Position numbers and translations under genes: made by a program. Of a stretch of DNA of 64,000 nt, positions 1 through 9,697 are shown in pieces. The DNA is taken from the NCBI GenBank assembly GCA_030278955.1, contig JAOANR010000005.1, positions 186,001 through 250,000 on the forward strand, read 5' to 3'. The number at the start of each line of letters is the position of its first letter. The stretch's first letter is position 1. Source of the DNA: Hygrophila difformis. Its lineage: Eukaryota > Streptophyta > Magnoliopsida > Lamiales > Acanthaceae. The notes beneath the pieces were generated by a model. That model was not told the DNA's origin. It saw only the letters and a program-made list of their open reading frames with translations, and did not search any database.

Positions 1-498
1 CGCACAGCATATAAGACTCCCATCGGGATGTCTCCATACAGGCTGGTCTTTGGAAAAGCCTGTCATTTGCCTGTAGAGCTAGAGCATAAAGCTTACTGGG
101 CCGTTAAAACGCTTAACTTCGATCCGAGAGTCGCTCAGAGCAAACGCAAGTTGGACCTCAACGAAATTGAGGAAATACGAGCGCAAGCTTATGAAAGCTC
201 TCGAATTTACAAGGAGCGGACCCAGAAGTTGCACGATCGCAGGATTAAACCTAAGTATTTTTATGTTGGTCAACATGTGTTATTGTTCAATACTAGGTTG
301 AAGCTGTTCCCCGGAAAGCTCAAATCTAGATGGGAAGGACCACATGAAGTACTAGAGGTGTTCAAAAATGGAGCTGTCAGGATCCGAACTGATAGGGGCG
401 ATATAGTGGTGAATGGACAACGATTAAAAGAGTACCTTGGACAGTTCGATCCGGAGAAAGAAAGCCAAGCAGTGGCAGACCCGGCTTACATTCAATAA
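1..498 (+). CDS. Athila-type integrase C-terminus (partial pol)
   Basis: The reading frame is open from base 1 (frame 1) to a stop at 496-498, so this is the C-terminal end of a longer pol protein that begins outside the window. The protein carries the [13 protein letters not shown] signature and the [16 protein letters not shown] and [10 protein letters not shown] blocks, which I recognise from the integrase C-terminal (GPY/F-like) module of plant Athila-lineage Ty3/gypsy elements. It would act in the element's integration complex. No stop or frameshift is seen in this piece. It differs clearly from the chromovirus integrases elsewhere in the window and has no chromodomain. A polypurine tract and LTR start follow about 140 bp downstream, as expected for pol. 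Confidence 0.85.
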   Translation, partial: RTAYKTPIGMSPYRLVFGKACHLPVELEHKAYWAVKTLNFDPRVAQSKRKLDLNEIEEIRAQAYESSRIYKERTQKLHDRRIKPKYFYVGQHVLLFNTRLKLFPGKLKSRWEGPHEVLEVFKNGAVRIRTDRGDIVVNGQRLKEYLGQFDPEKESQAVADPAYIQ

Positions 499-640
499 GA
501 AACAGCATTTAAAAACACACAAAAAAAAATTTCAGTATATATATATATAGATAGTATATATTTATTGTACTTATTTCACGACAAGAAAGTACCCAAAGAT
601 CAATTAAACATTTAGAATACTAAGACTCTAAATGTGAGGA
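499..640 (+). other. 3' untranslated region and polypurine tract of Athila-like element
   Basis: This is a short AT-rich spacer between the pol stop and the LTR, with a TA run at 536-570. It ends in AATGTGAGGA (631-640) directly before TGTTGATA, which is taken as the polypurine tract. Just upstream CATTTAGA (609-616) can pair with TCTAAATG across the intervening bases, giving a small hairpin beside the tract. Confidence 0.6.
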
Positions 641-998
641 TGTTGATATTTGGAGAAAATCTAATGCGTCTTATTTGTCTGTCTTGCAGAAGTTCGGAAC
701 CACCAAAAAAAAAGGAGCAGATAAGAGTAACATGGAAAAACCAGGTTCTTGGTTGGATTAGTTCCATAAGTCTGAGAAGACGCTTTCGGAATTTGAAGAA
801 ATTCAGAATCCAGAATAATTTTCACAGATAAATGGAACTGATCCAACCTAATTTGTGCAAGTGGATTATTTTAATTCTCAGCCCAGCATTTTGAATTTAT
901 TTGGACTGAATTTATTCAGCCCAAATCAAATAATATGGACTCAGGCCCACCATCCCACTCGGGCCCAGTCCAAGAAATTTAAAAATTTAAAATTCTTT

Positions 999-1309
999 GT
1001 CGCGGAAGGTCCTTTGTCGCGATGTCATGCATCGCGACCAGGCCCTGTTCCGCGACAAACCCTCTTTTGTTCTTAACCCTTCTCTGCTGGTTGTCGCAAT
1101 GCGCTCTGTCGCGGAGCATGACTCCGCGACCAAGCCCTGCTCCGCGACACAACCTGCGTTGACCTTGCCCCCATACTGAACTTTGTCGCGATAGCCTTGT
1201 CGCGGAGCATGACTCCGCGACCAAACCCCTGCTCCGCGACCTCTCTGATGTCGCTATGCCTTGTCGCGGAACCTTGTTCCGCGACAAAGTCTCGGACTCC
1301 GCGACAAAA
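999..1309. repeat. GTCGCGGA palindrome array in LTR U3
   Basis: Several copies of GTCGCGGA(A/G) and its complement lie upstream of the TATA-like box. Clear hairpins are 1108-1130 and 1199-1221 (arms GTCGCGGAG/CTCCGCGAC, spacer CATGA) and 1263-1285 (arms GTCGCGGAAC/GTTCCGCGAC, spacer CTT). Spacing between units is irregular. The same unit recurs at 5324-5527 and 6252-6798. Confidence 0.85.
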
Positions 1310-1317
1310 AGTTCTAG

Positions 1318-1325
1318 TATTTATA
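1318..1325 (+). promoter_or_regulatory. TATA-like box of Athila-like LTR
   Basis: TATTTATA follows the palindrome array and precedes a C/T-rich leader-like run. The start of transcription would be about 25-35 bp downstream. This rests on position and motif only. Confidence 0.4.
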
Positions 1326-2344
1326 CCCCCCCACCCCCTCCAGTTCTCAAGTTTCTTTTCACTTTCACTTGTCATTTCAACTTCTTTCAGTTTCTTCATC
1401 TTCCTTTCCCCCATCTTCTTCTTATCCGAACGAACACCAGGTGTTCTTCGCAACCTTATCACTCTTTTTCTAAGGGGAAACCATGGACCGATTTCACGGA
1501 CTCCTCCCAAACCTTGGACCCGTGCCCAGACCCGAGCCAAGGAGGGCAGGGTAAACCCATTTTTCACCCTCCCTGTCCATGACTCTTGTGGACTTTCTTG
1601 TTCTTTTTTTTTAGATTTTGGTTTGTGAATCGTGCAGTGCAGCTTGTTTGCATCTTTGTTTTCTATTTTTGGGAGGTTTTCAAAGTGCTCTAGGTTATGA
1701 GCACCATTTTGAAACGTTTAAAACCCCATTTTGAAACTGTTAATGGATAAAGATTTTTGAAGTTTAAAACTGGAAAGAACAAACTGATGAACATTTGGGT
1801 ATTGTTTTGAATATCTTGATGTTATTGGTTTGATTGATCTTGATGTGACTTGCACAGTGTTGTGTTGGTGTAATAAAAGAGGTAAGATCTTTTTGGGCAC
1901 ATTTGTTCTCATGTTGGAAATCTCATGGGAATAAATGTTTGTTTGTTTATGGAAACATAGTACAAACACCCAATGAGAAGCTTCCACTTTTAATAAAAGC
2001 AACCCTTTAGAAAAGACAAAAAAGAGTTATTTTTGTTTAATGTTTGACTTGAAGTTTTTGTTCCCAATGGAACACTGGTGTGAGTAAGATAGCAGTATTT
2101 TTGTCACCCAACTGCTATCCTTTTCAAAATCAAAAATGGGACCACTCACATCCAACTTTTATTAAATAAAATAAGTCAACCATTTTAAAATTAAAAACAG
2201 TGTTTGCAAATTTTTTGGATGCTCTAGCTGTCCAAACAGTTCGAGCTATCCAGAAATAGCAGATCCGCTCCGCCACGTCTTCATTGCACATTCCAATATT
2301 CGAGCATTCCATTTCCATCTGTCCATCCCATTCCACCTCCAACA

Positions 2345-2622
2345 AGTGTCTCGGACTTGTTTAATAAAATTGAAAAACTTTTGGGCCCAATGGCCCATTA
2401 AAAAGATTTTTAGGCCCAATGGCCAATTTTGTTTTATTTTGGGCTCCTTAGCCCATTTAACACCTAGTATTATTTACATGTGCTTTAAATCAAAATTCAA
2501 GTCAGAAATTTAATAATCTCACATCTAGAGCAAAGCTCTAAATGTGAGGATGTTGGTTTCTGAACTTGAATAATTTCTGAAAATTATATAAAATTTGGAT
2601 TCATCACTTCTTATCTTTTCAG
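2345..2622. other. Non-coding spacer with hairpin and polypurine-like motif
   Basis: No coding sequence is seen. Bases 2495-2571 form an imperfect inverted repeat around the loop CAAAG. Its right arm contains CTCTAAATGTGAGGATGTTG, a 20-base match to the polypurine-tract/LTR junction at 626-645. The stretch ends in a pyrimidine-rich run and AG (2621-2622), which is the likely 3' splice site of the following F-box exon. Confidence 0.5.
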
Positions 2623-3283
2623 GGGCAATCCTCCCATTCCAGATCCTGCACCAGAAGGAACCAAGTTGCTGGACTTACCGCTCGAACTCCTTGGTGAAAT
2701 TCTCTCCCGAATAGGAGAGGATGAAATCAAGGAGGTGTTTACTGCACAACGGGTATGCAAGAAGTTCAGGGATGCTGGAAACCTTGCCATCGTGTACAGG
2801 CGATGCGAGGTTAACTCCGCCACTGTGAAGAGATGGCAAGGAAGGATCCGTCGGCAAAAAGAGAGATTCCTGCGAATATGCACAACAGCAGGAAACTTCA
2901 ATCTTCAGATCATCCCAGCACTCAGGGCATTTGCAGAAGGGAATGAGGAGCACGCTTGTGAACTGCTGCGCCCAGGACTTGAGGACAACCATAAGGCGTC
3001 AATCTTCACCCGCGGATTGATGCTTATGAGTAAGACGGATGAAGGCCAAGTTGAGCAAGGGATCAGGATGATCGACAGGGTGGTGACAGATCGATCAGTT
3101 TTTCGGTATACATCCACCAACGTCCTCGCTTGGATAACAGATAACCCAGACACCCCACACCTGTGGGCTGATCAAGGAGTCAGAGTCTACTACCCAAGAT
3201 GGCATGCACCTCTGAGAAACCGCGATTGGTACCTGCGTTGTGAGCTTTCCAGCTGCGTCCTCTGGCTCCGATACATGCCTTGA
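2623..3283 (+). CDS. F-box protein exon (At2g35280-like family)
   Basis: The exon encodes about 220 residues. An F-box opens at roughly residue 15 (LLDLPLELLGEILSRIG), and is followed by RFLRICTTAGNFNLQIIPAL and ACELLRPGLEDNHKASIF blocks that resemble plant F-box proteins of the At2g35280 type. Such proteins bind SKP1 and recruit substrates to SCF ubiquitin ligases; the substrate here is unknown. There is no in-frame ATG before the F-box. The frame is open back to a good 3' splice site (pyrimidine run, AG at 2621-2622), so an upstream exon is expected but was not found; retroelement sequence lies there. It ends in a normal stop at 3281-3283. It is clearly homologous to the truncated F-box at 45920-46330, which is on the other strand. 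Confidence 0.75.
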
Positions 3284-4966
3284 AGAAAGAAGGAAGAATC
3301 CTAGTCCCATTTTACCCTGCTTTATTTCATTTCCGTTTTAGTAGTAGTATCAGCAAGGGATTCCTCCTTTTGTGTGTGCAGGTTTGTACTAACTGCACGA
3401 GAATCCCTTGCCTCGGATGTATTTATTTGCTTTCCCTAAAATGGAACTCAGCTTTTGAGACCACTGAACAGATCTTTACTTGCTTTCCTTTTGAAAAAAA
3501 GATGTCTGTACAGTCCGAGATGAATAAGTGACTGTCAGACCAAAAATATGCTGTTGACATGCTTAGTATGTCAGCAGTGCCTCGTTACTGCTTTAAACTA
3601 AACAACCAGCAAAAATATGCATAAACCTGCTCTAAATTCACATGTTGAATTTAGGCTTGTGATTAAATTTTCAAACCTTTAAATTGGGATAATATAATTG
3701 AAGACATGCATGAAATGAATTCCTAAGGTTTTGAGCTATAAAAATTTAATGATGCGATCAGCTTATTGGGTAATGAATCTGCATGTTAGAGATTCCGATT
3801 GAATAAATTGTTAGAACTAAGCTCTGATTAAATTTGAGAATACTGTATGACATGAATCAACCCAACCTTGTGAGATTTGAGCCATGAGTCACTTTTACTC
3901 ATTTATTTTCTTTGATGTGTGAATCATTTTGATTAAAGGAAACTAGAACTTGCAATTGGGACCGATTCAAGACCACGCCATATTCCAAAAAATCGAGCAT
4001 ATGATCGAGGCACTTAGAAAACCCCAAAATTTTGGCCTTCTTTTGAAATCCAAACCCAAAAATATTTTCCCTTTAGGATTAACCACTTTGAGCCTTAAGC
4101 CTAATTTTTCTTTGAAACCCACTATATTATTCCTAGCCTTATAAAAAGACCAAGAAATTCAAACCCAAGTGTGCAAGGATAAATTCTATCAAATGCATTA
4201 AACTTATGATCATCAATCCATATCAATCGGTACATTATAAACCGATTCAAAAAAAAAAGAGAGAAAAGTTGAATTCCATTCAACATCAAATAAATTGCAA
4301 ACGACAAAGCAAATTAGACATAGTCTAATGTCATGCAATAGAAAAGAAAAGCAAAAGAAAGAAAGACAAAATATACTGATGATCATAAAGTTTTAAATAA
4401 AAATGTGCCAAGTTACTATAGAATTAATTCTTGTCACTTCTTAGCCCAATAATTCCCCTTTCCTACCTAATGTTACAACTGTATGCCCCATTATAACCCT
4501 TAAATAAGACCTCATGATCTCGATTTGAAGAAATGAGCCGGTGGCGAGTTGGTCTGATTGCAAGCTTATGGGATAATTTAATTAAATTTGATTTTGAGCG
4601 GTCATGATAAACCCAATTGAGAGTGAGTGAAATTTCCGATTCTCTTATATGTGAGGCTCTGTCTTGTTGCACATGTCCATGTCATGCCTTAATTCTAATT
4701 TTTAATCTTTGCATCTTTCAAACATGATATTCATGAAGAATTAATAATAATGTTTGATTTGTAGGCCCGATATAGTGAGCAAGTATCATTTTATTAAACA
4801 CTGCAATCAAGGGAGTTTAATACTTGTAGTTTTTGATTGTCTTATCCCAATCCAAAAAGGATGTGATTTATGAAGCCACGAAAATGAATTGAATATGTAG
4901 AGTCCGTGTTCTTACGAACATTGACTCTGACTGCTCGGGGACGATCAGTATTAAATGTGAGGATGT
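3284..4966 (+). other. F-box 3' flank, then 3' non-coding end of an Athila-like element
   Basis: The first 250 bases could be the 3' untranslated region of the F-box gene. From about 3900 the sequence resembles the long non-coding 3' part of Athila-lineage elements. It ends with the hairpin-like GCTCGGGGACGATCAG and AATGTGAGGA (4957-4966) directly before TGTTGATAATGG. No convincing protein is encoded, and the point where host sequence gives way to the element is not visible. Confidence 0.45.
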
Positions 4967-5323
4967 TGATAATGGCCAGAAATGACCATTATTTTCAATC
5001 CATTTCCGTGTCTTAAACGGGCATTTGATCGCATTCCGGTCTTACATTAAGTAAGAAAGCAGTCGAATTGGACTGATTTATGCATAATTGTAAAAATATT
5101 GAGCTGGTGTGAAAAAGGCATAAATATGTCATTTTATTACATAATTATGTTAGAAAAATCCAAAAACATGAGAAAAAGAAAAGAAATGAAAAAGGAACAA
5201 AAAGATGGGCAAAAGAATAAAGCAAGCCCATAAAATACAAAAAGATGGGAAAAAGATAGAAAAGCCCACAAAAAGAACATCTTCGGCCCATCTGGCCCAA
5301 TCCAGCAGACCCAGGAACAACTT

Positions 5324-5527
5324 TGTCGCGGAAGCCCCTTTGTCGCGATGCATGGTTCCGCGACAAAGGAGGGTTCCGCGACCAAGCAGCTCAGATGAAG
5401 AGGAGATCAGCCAAGCTGGCATGCTCCGCGACAAAGGCATGATTCCGCGACCAAGACACCCAATTTGAGACACAAGACCCAGTCGAGAAGCCTTGCCACA
5501 TGCAGTGTGTTCCGCGACCAAACTTGA
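5324..5527. repeat. GTCGCGGA palindrome array, second copy
   Basis: Alternating GTCGCGGAA and GTTCCGCGAC units lie between a CCCA-rich stretch and the TATA box at 5613. Arms are spread further apart than in the other arrays, and some units are damaged. Confidence 0.8.
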
Positions 5528-5612
5528 TGCTCCGAGACAAAGCTGTGATGTGTGTGATGTCTTAAGACACAATGGGCTAGAATCAAGGCCCATGGGCTTA
5601 GGGTTACACTTC

Positions 5613-5620
5613 TATAAATA
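5613..5620 (+). promoter_or_regulatory. TATA box of Athila-like LTR
   Basis: TATAAATA lies about 90 bp after the palindrome array and is followed by a leader-like transcript region. This matches the order seen at 999-1325. Confidence 0.55.
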
Positions 5621-6251
5621 TGAGGTGTCTCCCATGAGCTAAGAGTTGGAATTCTTGGTAAGAACTCTCTTGAAGACAAGCTTGGGTTTCAGCTTTAGGT
5701 AGTGTAGTTTAGTTTTTATTTTTTTTGTATTATTTAATTCTTGTTCATAGTTTAGCTTAGTTAAGGATTTATTTCCTGTTTTATGCTGTTCCAGTAGCCT
5801 TAGATAGCCACTTTTATATCATGTTTTGGTTTCTAAACTCTTGTTTTAGGGTTTGTAATACCCAAATCATGGGTATTAACAATACCCCTTCAATAATATG
5901 GGAAAACATTTATCATTTGTGTCCCTAATCATGAAATGGGTCTCACACCCAATGGATTTATGCGTTCTTTTTCATTTTGGGGTCACTTGACCCCCATTAA
6001 GCTATTTTTATGTTTACTGTTAGCATTTTATGGATAATGTTGTGTGTATGTGTGATCAAACCCTAGATTAGGACTCTTGCTTTATTTTTAATATTCTGTC
6101 CAGTTTTGTTTAAGCATGTTCTTCCTTATTTTGAATGTTTCTTGTCTGTTTTTAGCTTAGAATAGCTTTTTGATCTGAAATAGGGTGAGATCACGCTGTT
6201 TGCATGCCACTGTTCATTTCTGCTTTTTCTGACTTTTGTCCTGAATCGCCT

Positions 6252-6798
6252 TTGTCGCCAACCGCCTTTTGTCGCGGAACCACGTTCCGCGACAAAATGG
6301 TCGTTCCACGACAAAGGTGTCTAAAGACACTTGTCTCCATAATTTAAAACCCTTTGTCGCGGAACACCTTGTCGCGGAGCCACGTTCCGCGACAAGACTT
6401 TCCATGCATAGCGACAAAGGAGCCAAACTCTTGCATTTTGTCTGCATGGCTTTTTGTCGCGGAATCATCTTATCGCGGAACCACGTTCCGCGACAAAATC
6501 CCATTCTGAGACAGAAAAATTATGCCATGTTCCTTATTCTTTGAACACTTTGTCGCGGAACGACTTTGTCGCGGAGCCACGTTCCGCGACAAAACTTTCC
6601 ATGCATAGCGACAAAGGTTCAAATGCTTTAAGGATTTTCTGAAAACTCTTTGTCGCGAAACACTCTTGTCTCCGCGAAAAAATCTTGCATAGCGACAAAG
6701 AAGCGTTATGCTGCCAAAAATTCTAAAAACTTGTCGGGATACCCATGTCGCGGACCTCGGTCCGCGACAAAATTTATGGTATCGCGACAAAGGCTCCC
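6252..6798. repeat. GTCGCGGA palindrome array, third and densest copy
   Basis: Near-perfect hairpins occur at 6271-6293, 6371-6393, 6471-6493, 6568-6590 (arms about 10 bp, spacer CAC) and 6747-6768 (GTCGCGGACC/GGTCCGCGAC, spacer TC). The first four are spaced about 100 bp apart. CTATTTAATC just downstream could be a weak TATA element. Confidence 0.88.
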
Positions 6799-7480
6799 CT
6801 CTCTATTTAATCTCAAACAACCTTCATTCTCTTCCTACATTATATTGCAACACTCACATCATAACCCCACGGGTTAAGGTGTAACATTCTGGAATTGCAA
6901 TATAGGGTGTTATGCTGCCCAAATTTTGATTCTCCATGTGCATCACTTAATTAATTGAACCCTTGAGTCATTAATGATTAAAGAGTGAGATTAGCAATAA
7001 TTACACATCAATAATCATCATGATTAAAGGACCTTTGTTCAATTGCCATTAAAACACTCCTTTATAAACAAAATCTTGATGGCTTAAACAGATAATCCGG
7101 ACTGTAATTAATTATGGTAGGAAGGATTATTTAAGACCATCAATTGTGGACCCAACCCACAACCTTGCATGAGAAACCAATGTCTCTCATACAAGGAATC
7201 TTCTTTTATTTCTTATTGATTTTGTCTTTGCGTGTTGTGTGGAACCATTAGTAAAGAATACATCAGACTAATGTTGGCGGGTATTCCCTCATGGATAACT
7301 AGCTCGTATTCTGGGTATTAATTACTAATTGTTATTTTGCATGGTCTGGATGACTGTCAGTGGAAGCCTTGGCGGTTCGCCCATCCGGGGTTATAATAGC
7401 TGCTCGGCTGACTCCCATCCAGATACAGTTTTCTTTTTCTTATCTTAATTTCCAAACCCAAATTCCAATCTGTAGTGGGA

Positions 7481-7510
7481 GTCAGTTGGCATCAGTCAAT
7501 GCCAACTGAC
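7481..7510. other. Perfect 12-bp inverted repeat
   Basis: GTCAGTTGGCAT (7481-7492) and ATGCCAACTGAC (7499-7510) are exact complements around the loop CAGTCA. It lies in non-coding sequence with no gene or transposon end nearby, so its role is unknown. Confidence 0.7.
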
Positions 7511-9253
7511 GATCATTATAGAAGGGAAGCATGTAGGTTTTTATCCGAATTCACAGACAGTGGAGACCCAACTGGAATTGACACCACCATTATAGGGTCT
7601 AAGCTGTCTAAATCCACTCCATCCAAGTAATCAGGAAATTGGACAGTAGATGTTTACAGTCCACCTGATTATTCTGCCATTACTTTGGTCTCTTGATCAC
7701 TTCACATCTGTGTTTCACCTTCTGTCTAGACCCGCATCTATATTTTGGGTCAATTAATTTTACACTTCCCTATATCTTTATGCATGATAATATTATGTAC
7801 TATTGTGGTCTGTAATTATTTTGGGATCCTTCCCTTGGACAATAGAAGTCTGGATCTTAAATAGATATTGCTTAATAAATTTCCAACAAAAATCTCCTTA
7901 TAAAATCCGGATCTGAGTAAGGGATAAACTCCTCAGTTATGACTAATTCATATCCTGTCGAGGGTTGTATTTTGGGAAATTAGAAACAGATTCAGCAATT
8001 AGGTCTCGCCTAGACTGAAAGGGTCTGTGTTTTAACTGAGAGTCTAGTACCAGATAGGGAATGATCTTCAAATCCATTATTTTCCAAAATTGCTGGTTTG
8101 CTGGTTGTTGGAAATCTAAGATTGAATACTACAACGAGATGGGGTCCATTTGGACTCAAATACAGTGTAGTAAATAATCTCAGAGGAACATCATCCAGGC
8201 CTTGGTTATTTTCTAAGATAGGGTTGAGTTTTCTTTCAACTGCTATCCTCTTCTGCCAGAGCCTATTTTTGAGTCCTGAGTGAGTGCATCCGGAACGAAC
8301 TAAATCATTAGTTCGTTTCATTAGTTTGTATCTCATAATCACCCGGAAGGAAGTGAACACTGCGAGCATTTCACCAAGAGCCGGGAATTCTTGATCCACA
8401 CCCAGTCATCTTGACTGGGTGCTGTCTTTTACTACCAGGGTCAGATTTTCAAAACCTCCGAGTGATAGGTATTAAATGCTTTCTTTACTGCTTTCTTTTA
8501 ACCGCTTTCATTAGAGGTCACTCGGTTGAATTGAGAGTTGTGTAACTGCTACTAGGATTGACAGTTAAGGGATAGTTCAGGGCTTGATTAGAATCTTTGG
8601 GTGTGACATGGGAGAATGATAGTAGTACTTGGCATTTCAATAAATGATATGTCGGGTGTTGCTTTTCCACCACAGATGAAGTAACACACCCAGGCCAGGG
8701 CAGTTACGAATCTGTGGTATCTTAGAATTTGTGGTCTTAAGAACATGTAAACTCATATTGTAAGTACATGTCTGTTAAAGGGAAAGCATTATTGAGAGCA
8801 TGAGAATTAGCTATCTGATAGAATTATCCCAAACAAAGATCTGTGTATAAAAATGGAAGTTTATTACTGCTGTATCTAAATCTTGTCCAATTTTAATTCT
8901 TTTCTTCATGTCCCTTCTGTCTACATTGTGATTCAGCTTCACGGCTGGCACAATGTAAACTTTCTCTGCTTTCATAGATAATGTTCATCGCATTCTTAGA
9001 ATAATCTTTACCCGCTTTTTAGAATAGATTTATTCGCTCTGTAGAGTAAGATTTAAACGCTTTTATAACCTAGTTTAAATTCATGCCAGTAGTTATTAAT
9101 CACCTTTCAAACTATTGAGCAATACGAATGGAAAATCTAGTAAAACGACGTGGGCCCTGCTTCTATCGCACATCCTCCAGTGAACGATCCGGTCTTACTA
9201 TAAATTACTGCAATTTTTGACACCGTGCGCTTTCGGGCCACAGTTTCTTAACA

Positions 9254-9697
9254 CACGAGCAATAAAAACATGACTACTTATAAATTTATCCCTAATCACA
9301 ACTCCGCCATCATAAATTGGTTTCATTAAATAAAACCTAAACCATGATCATGATTTTTCAGAAAATACTCATGTAGTGGGAATCTGTCAAAAAGTTTCAT
9401 GGCAGGAAATCTTATGGCAAGAATTGATGAGAAGTATCATGGCATATTTGCCGGGGATCCTCAGTGTGACAGGCTGAAGGTCAACCTATCCCGGATGTGC
9501 CATGAGATTTGTCAACATTTCATGACAGAGAGGACCACAGCGCCATTTGAAACCAAAGCACCACACTTGAGTAATAAAAAGACTAATAATCTTGATATAT
9601 CCATAAACCCTTTCCCGTGAATCATAACTCTTTTCATTTAATAAATCTAACCTGGTATATTTTGGAAAACGCTCGTGTGGGAAATTGTCAAAAGATT
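9254..9697 (+). other. Unassigned segment with an exon-like open stretch
   Basis: An open frame at about 9360-9570 is preceded by TTTTTCAG, a good 3' splice site, and followed by GAGTAATA, a weak donor. The peptide contains FMAGNLMARIDEKYHGIF and SRMCHEICQHFMTER. I do not recognise it. The segment ends where chromovirus pol begins abruptly, so it may be a scrap of host gene beside an old junction. Confidence 0.3.

Larger units (their letters stand above)
641..2344 (+). repeat. Athila-like 3' LTR (candidate limits)
   Basis: The left edge is well supported because TGTTGATATT follows the polypurine tract. The region holds a palindrome array (999-1309), a TATA-like box (1318-1325) and a C/T-rich stretch resembling a transcript leader, the usual order of U3 then R. 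The right edge is a guess: CCAACA near 2338-2343 would pair with the TGTTG start. No second copy of this LTR is in the window to confirm its length. Confidence 0.4.
4967..9253 (+). repeat. Athila-like LTR or composite of LTRs (limits uncertain)
   Basis: The left edge follows a polypurine tract and starts TGTTGATAATGG, typical of plant Athila-like LTRs. Two palindrome arrays (5324-5527 and 6252-6798), a TATA box (5613-5620) and a leader-like region follow. Near 9180-9253 lies TTTTGACACCGTGCGCTTTC, resembling the end of U5 in this lineage, and TTAACA at 9248-9253 could close the LTR. Two promoter-like blocks suggest that two LTR copies have merged or nested. Between 6870 and 9180 I see only AT-rich non-coding sequence. 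Confidence 0.3.

Noticed and set aside
1073..1567. 164-residue minus-strand open frame with repeated ATRQ/SRSR-like text
   Set aside because: It is the translation of the GTCGCGGA palindromes in a CpG-rich stretch; composition is repetitive and there is no domain.
6252..6798. Regular palindromic repeats that look like a CRISPR array
   Set aside because: Units are palindromes with uneven spacing and variable arms, lie in a plant LTR, and have no cas genes.
8010..8399. 129-residue minus-strand open frame
   Set aside because: No recognisable domain, start context or neighbour; it lies in LTR-like sequence and is likely chance.
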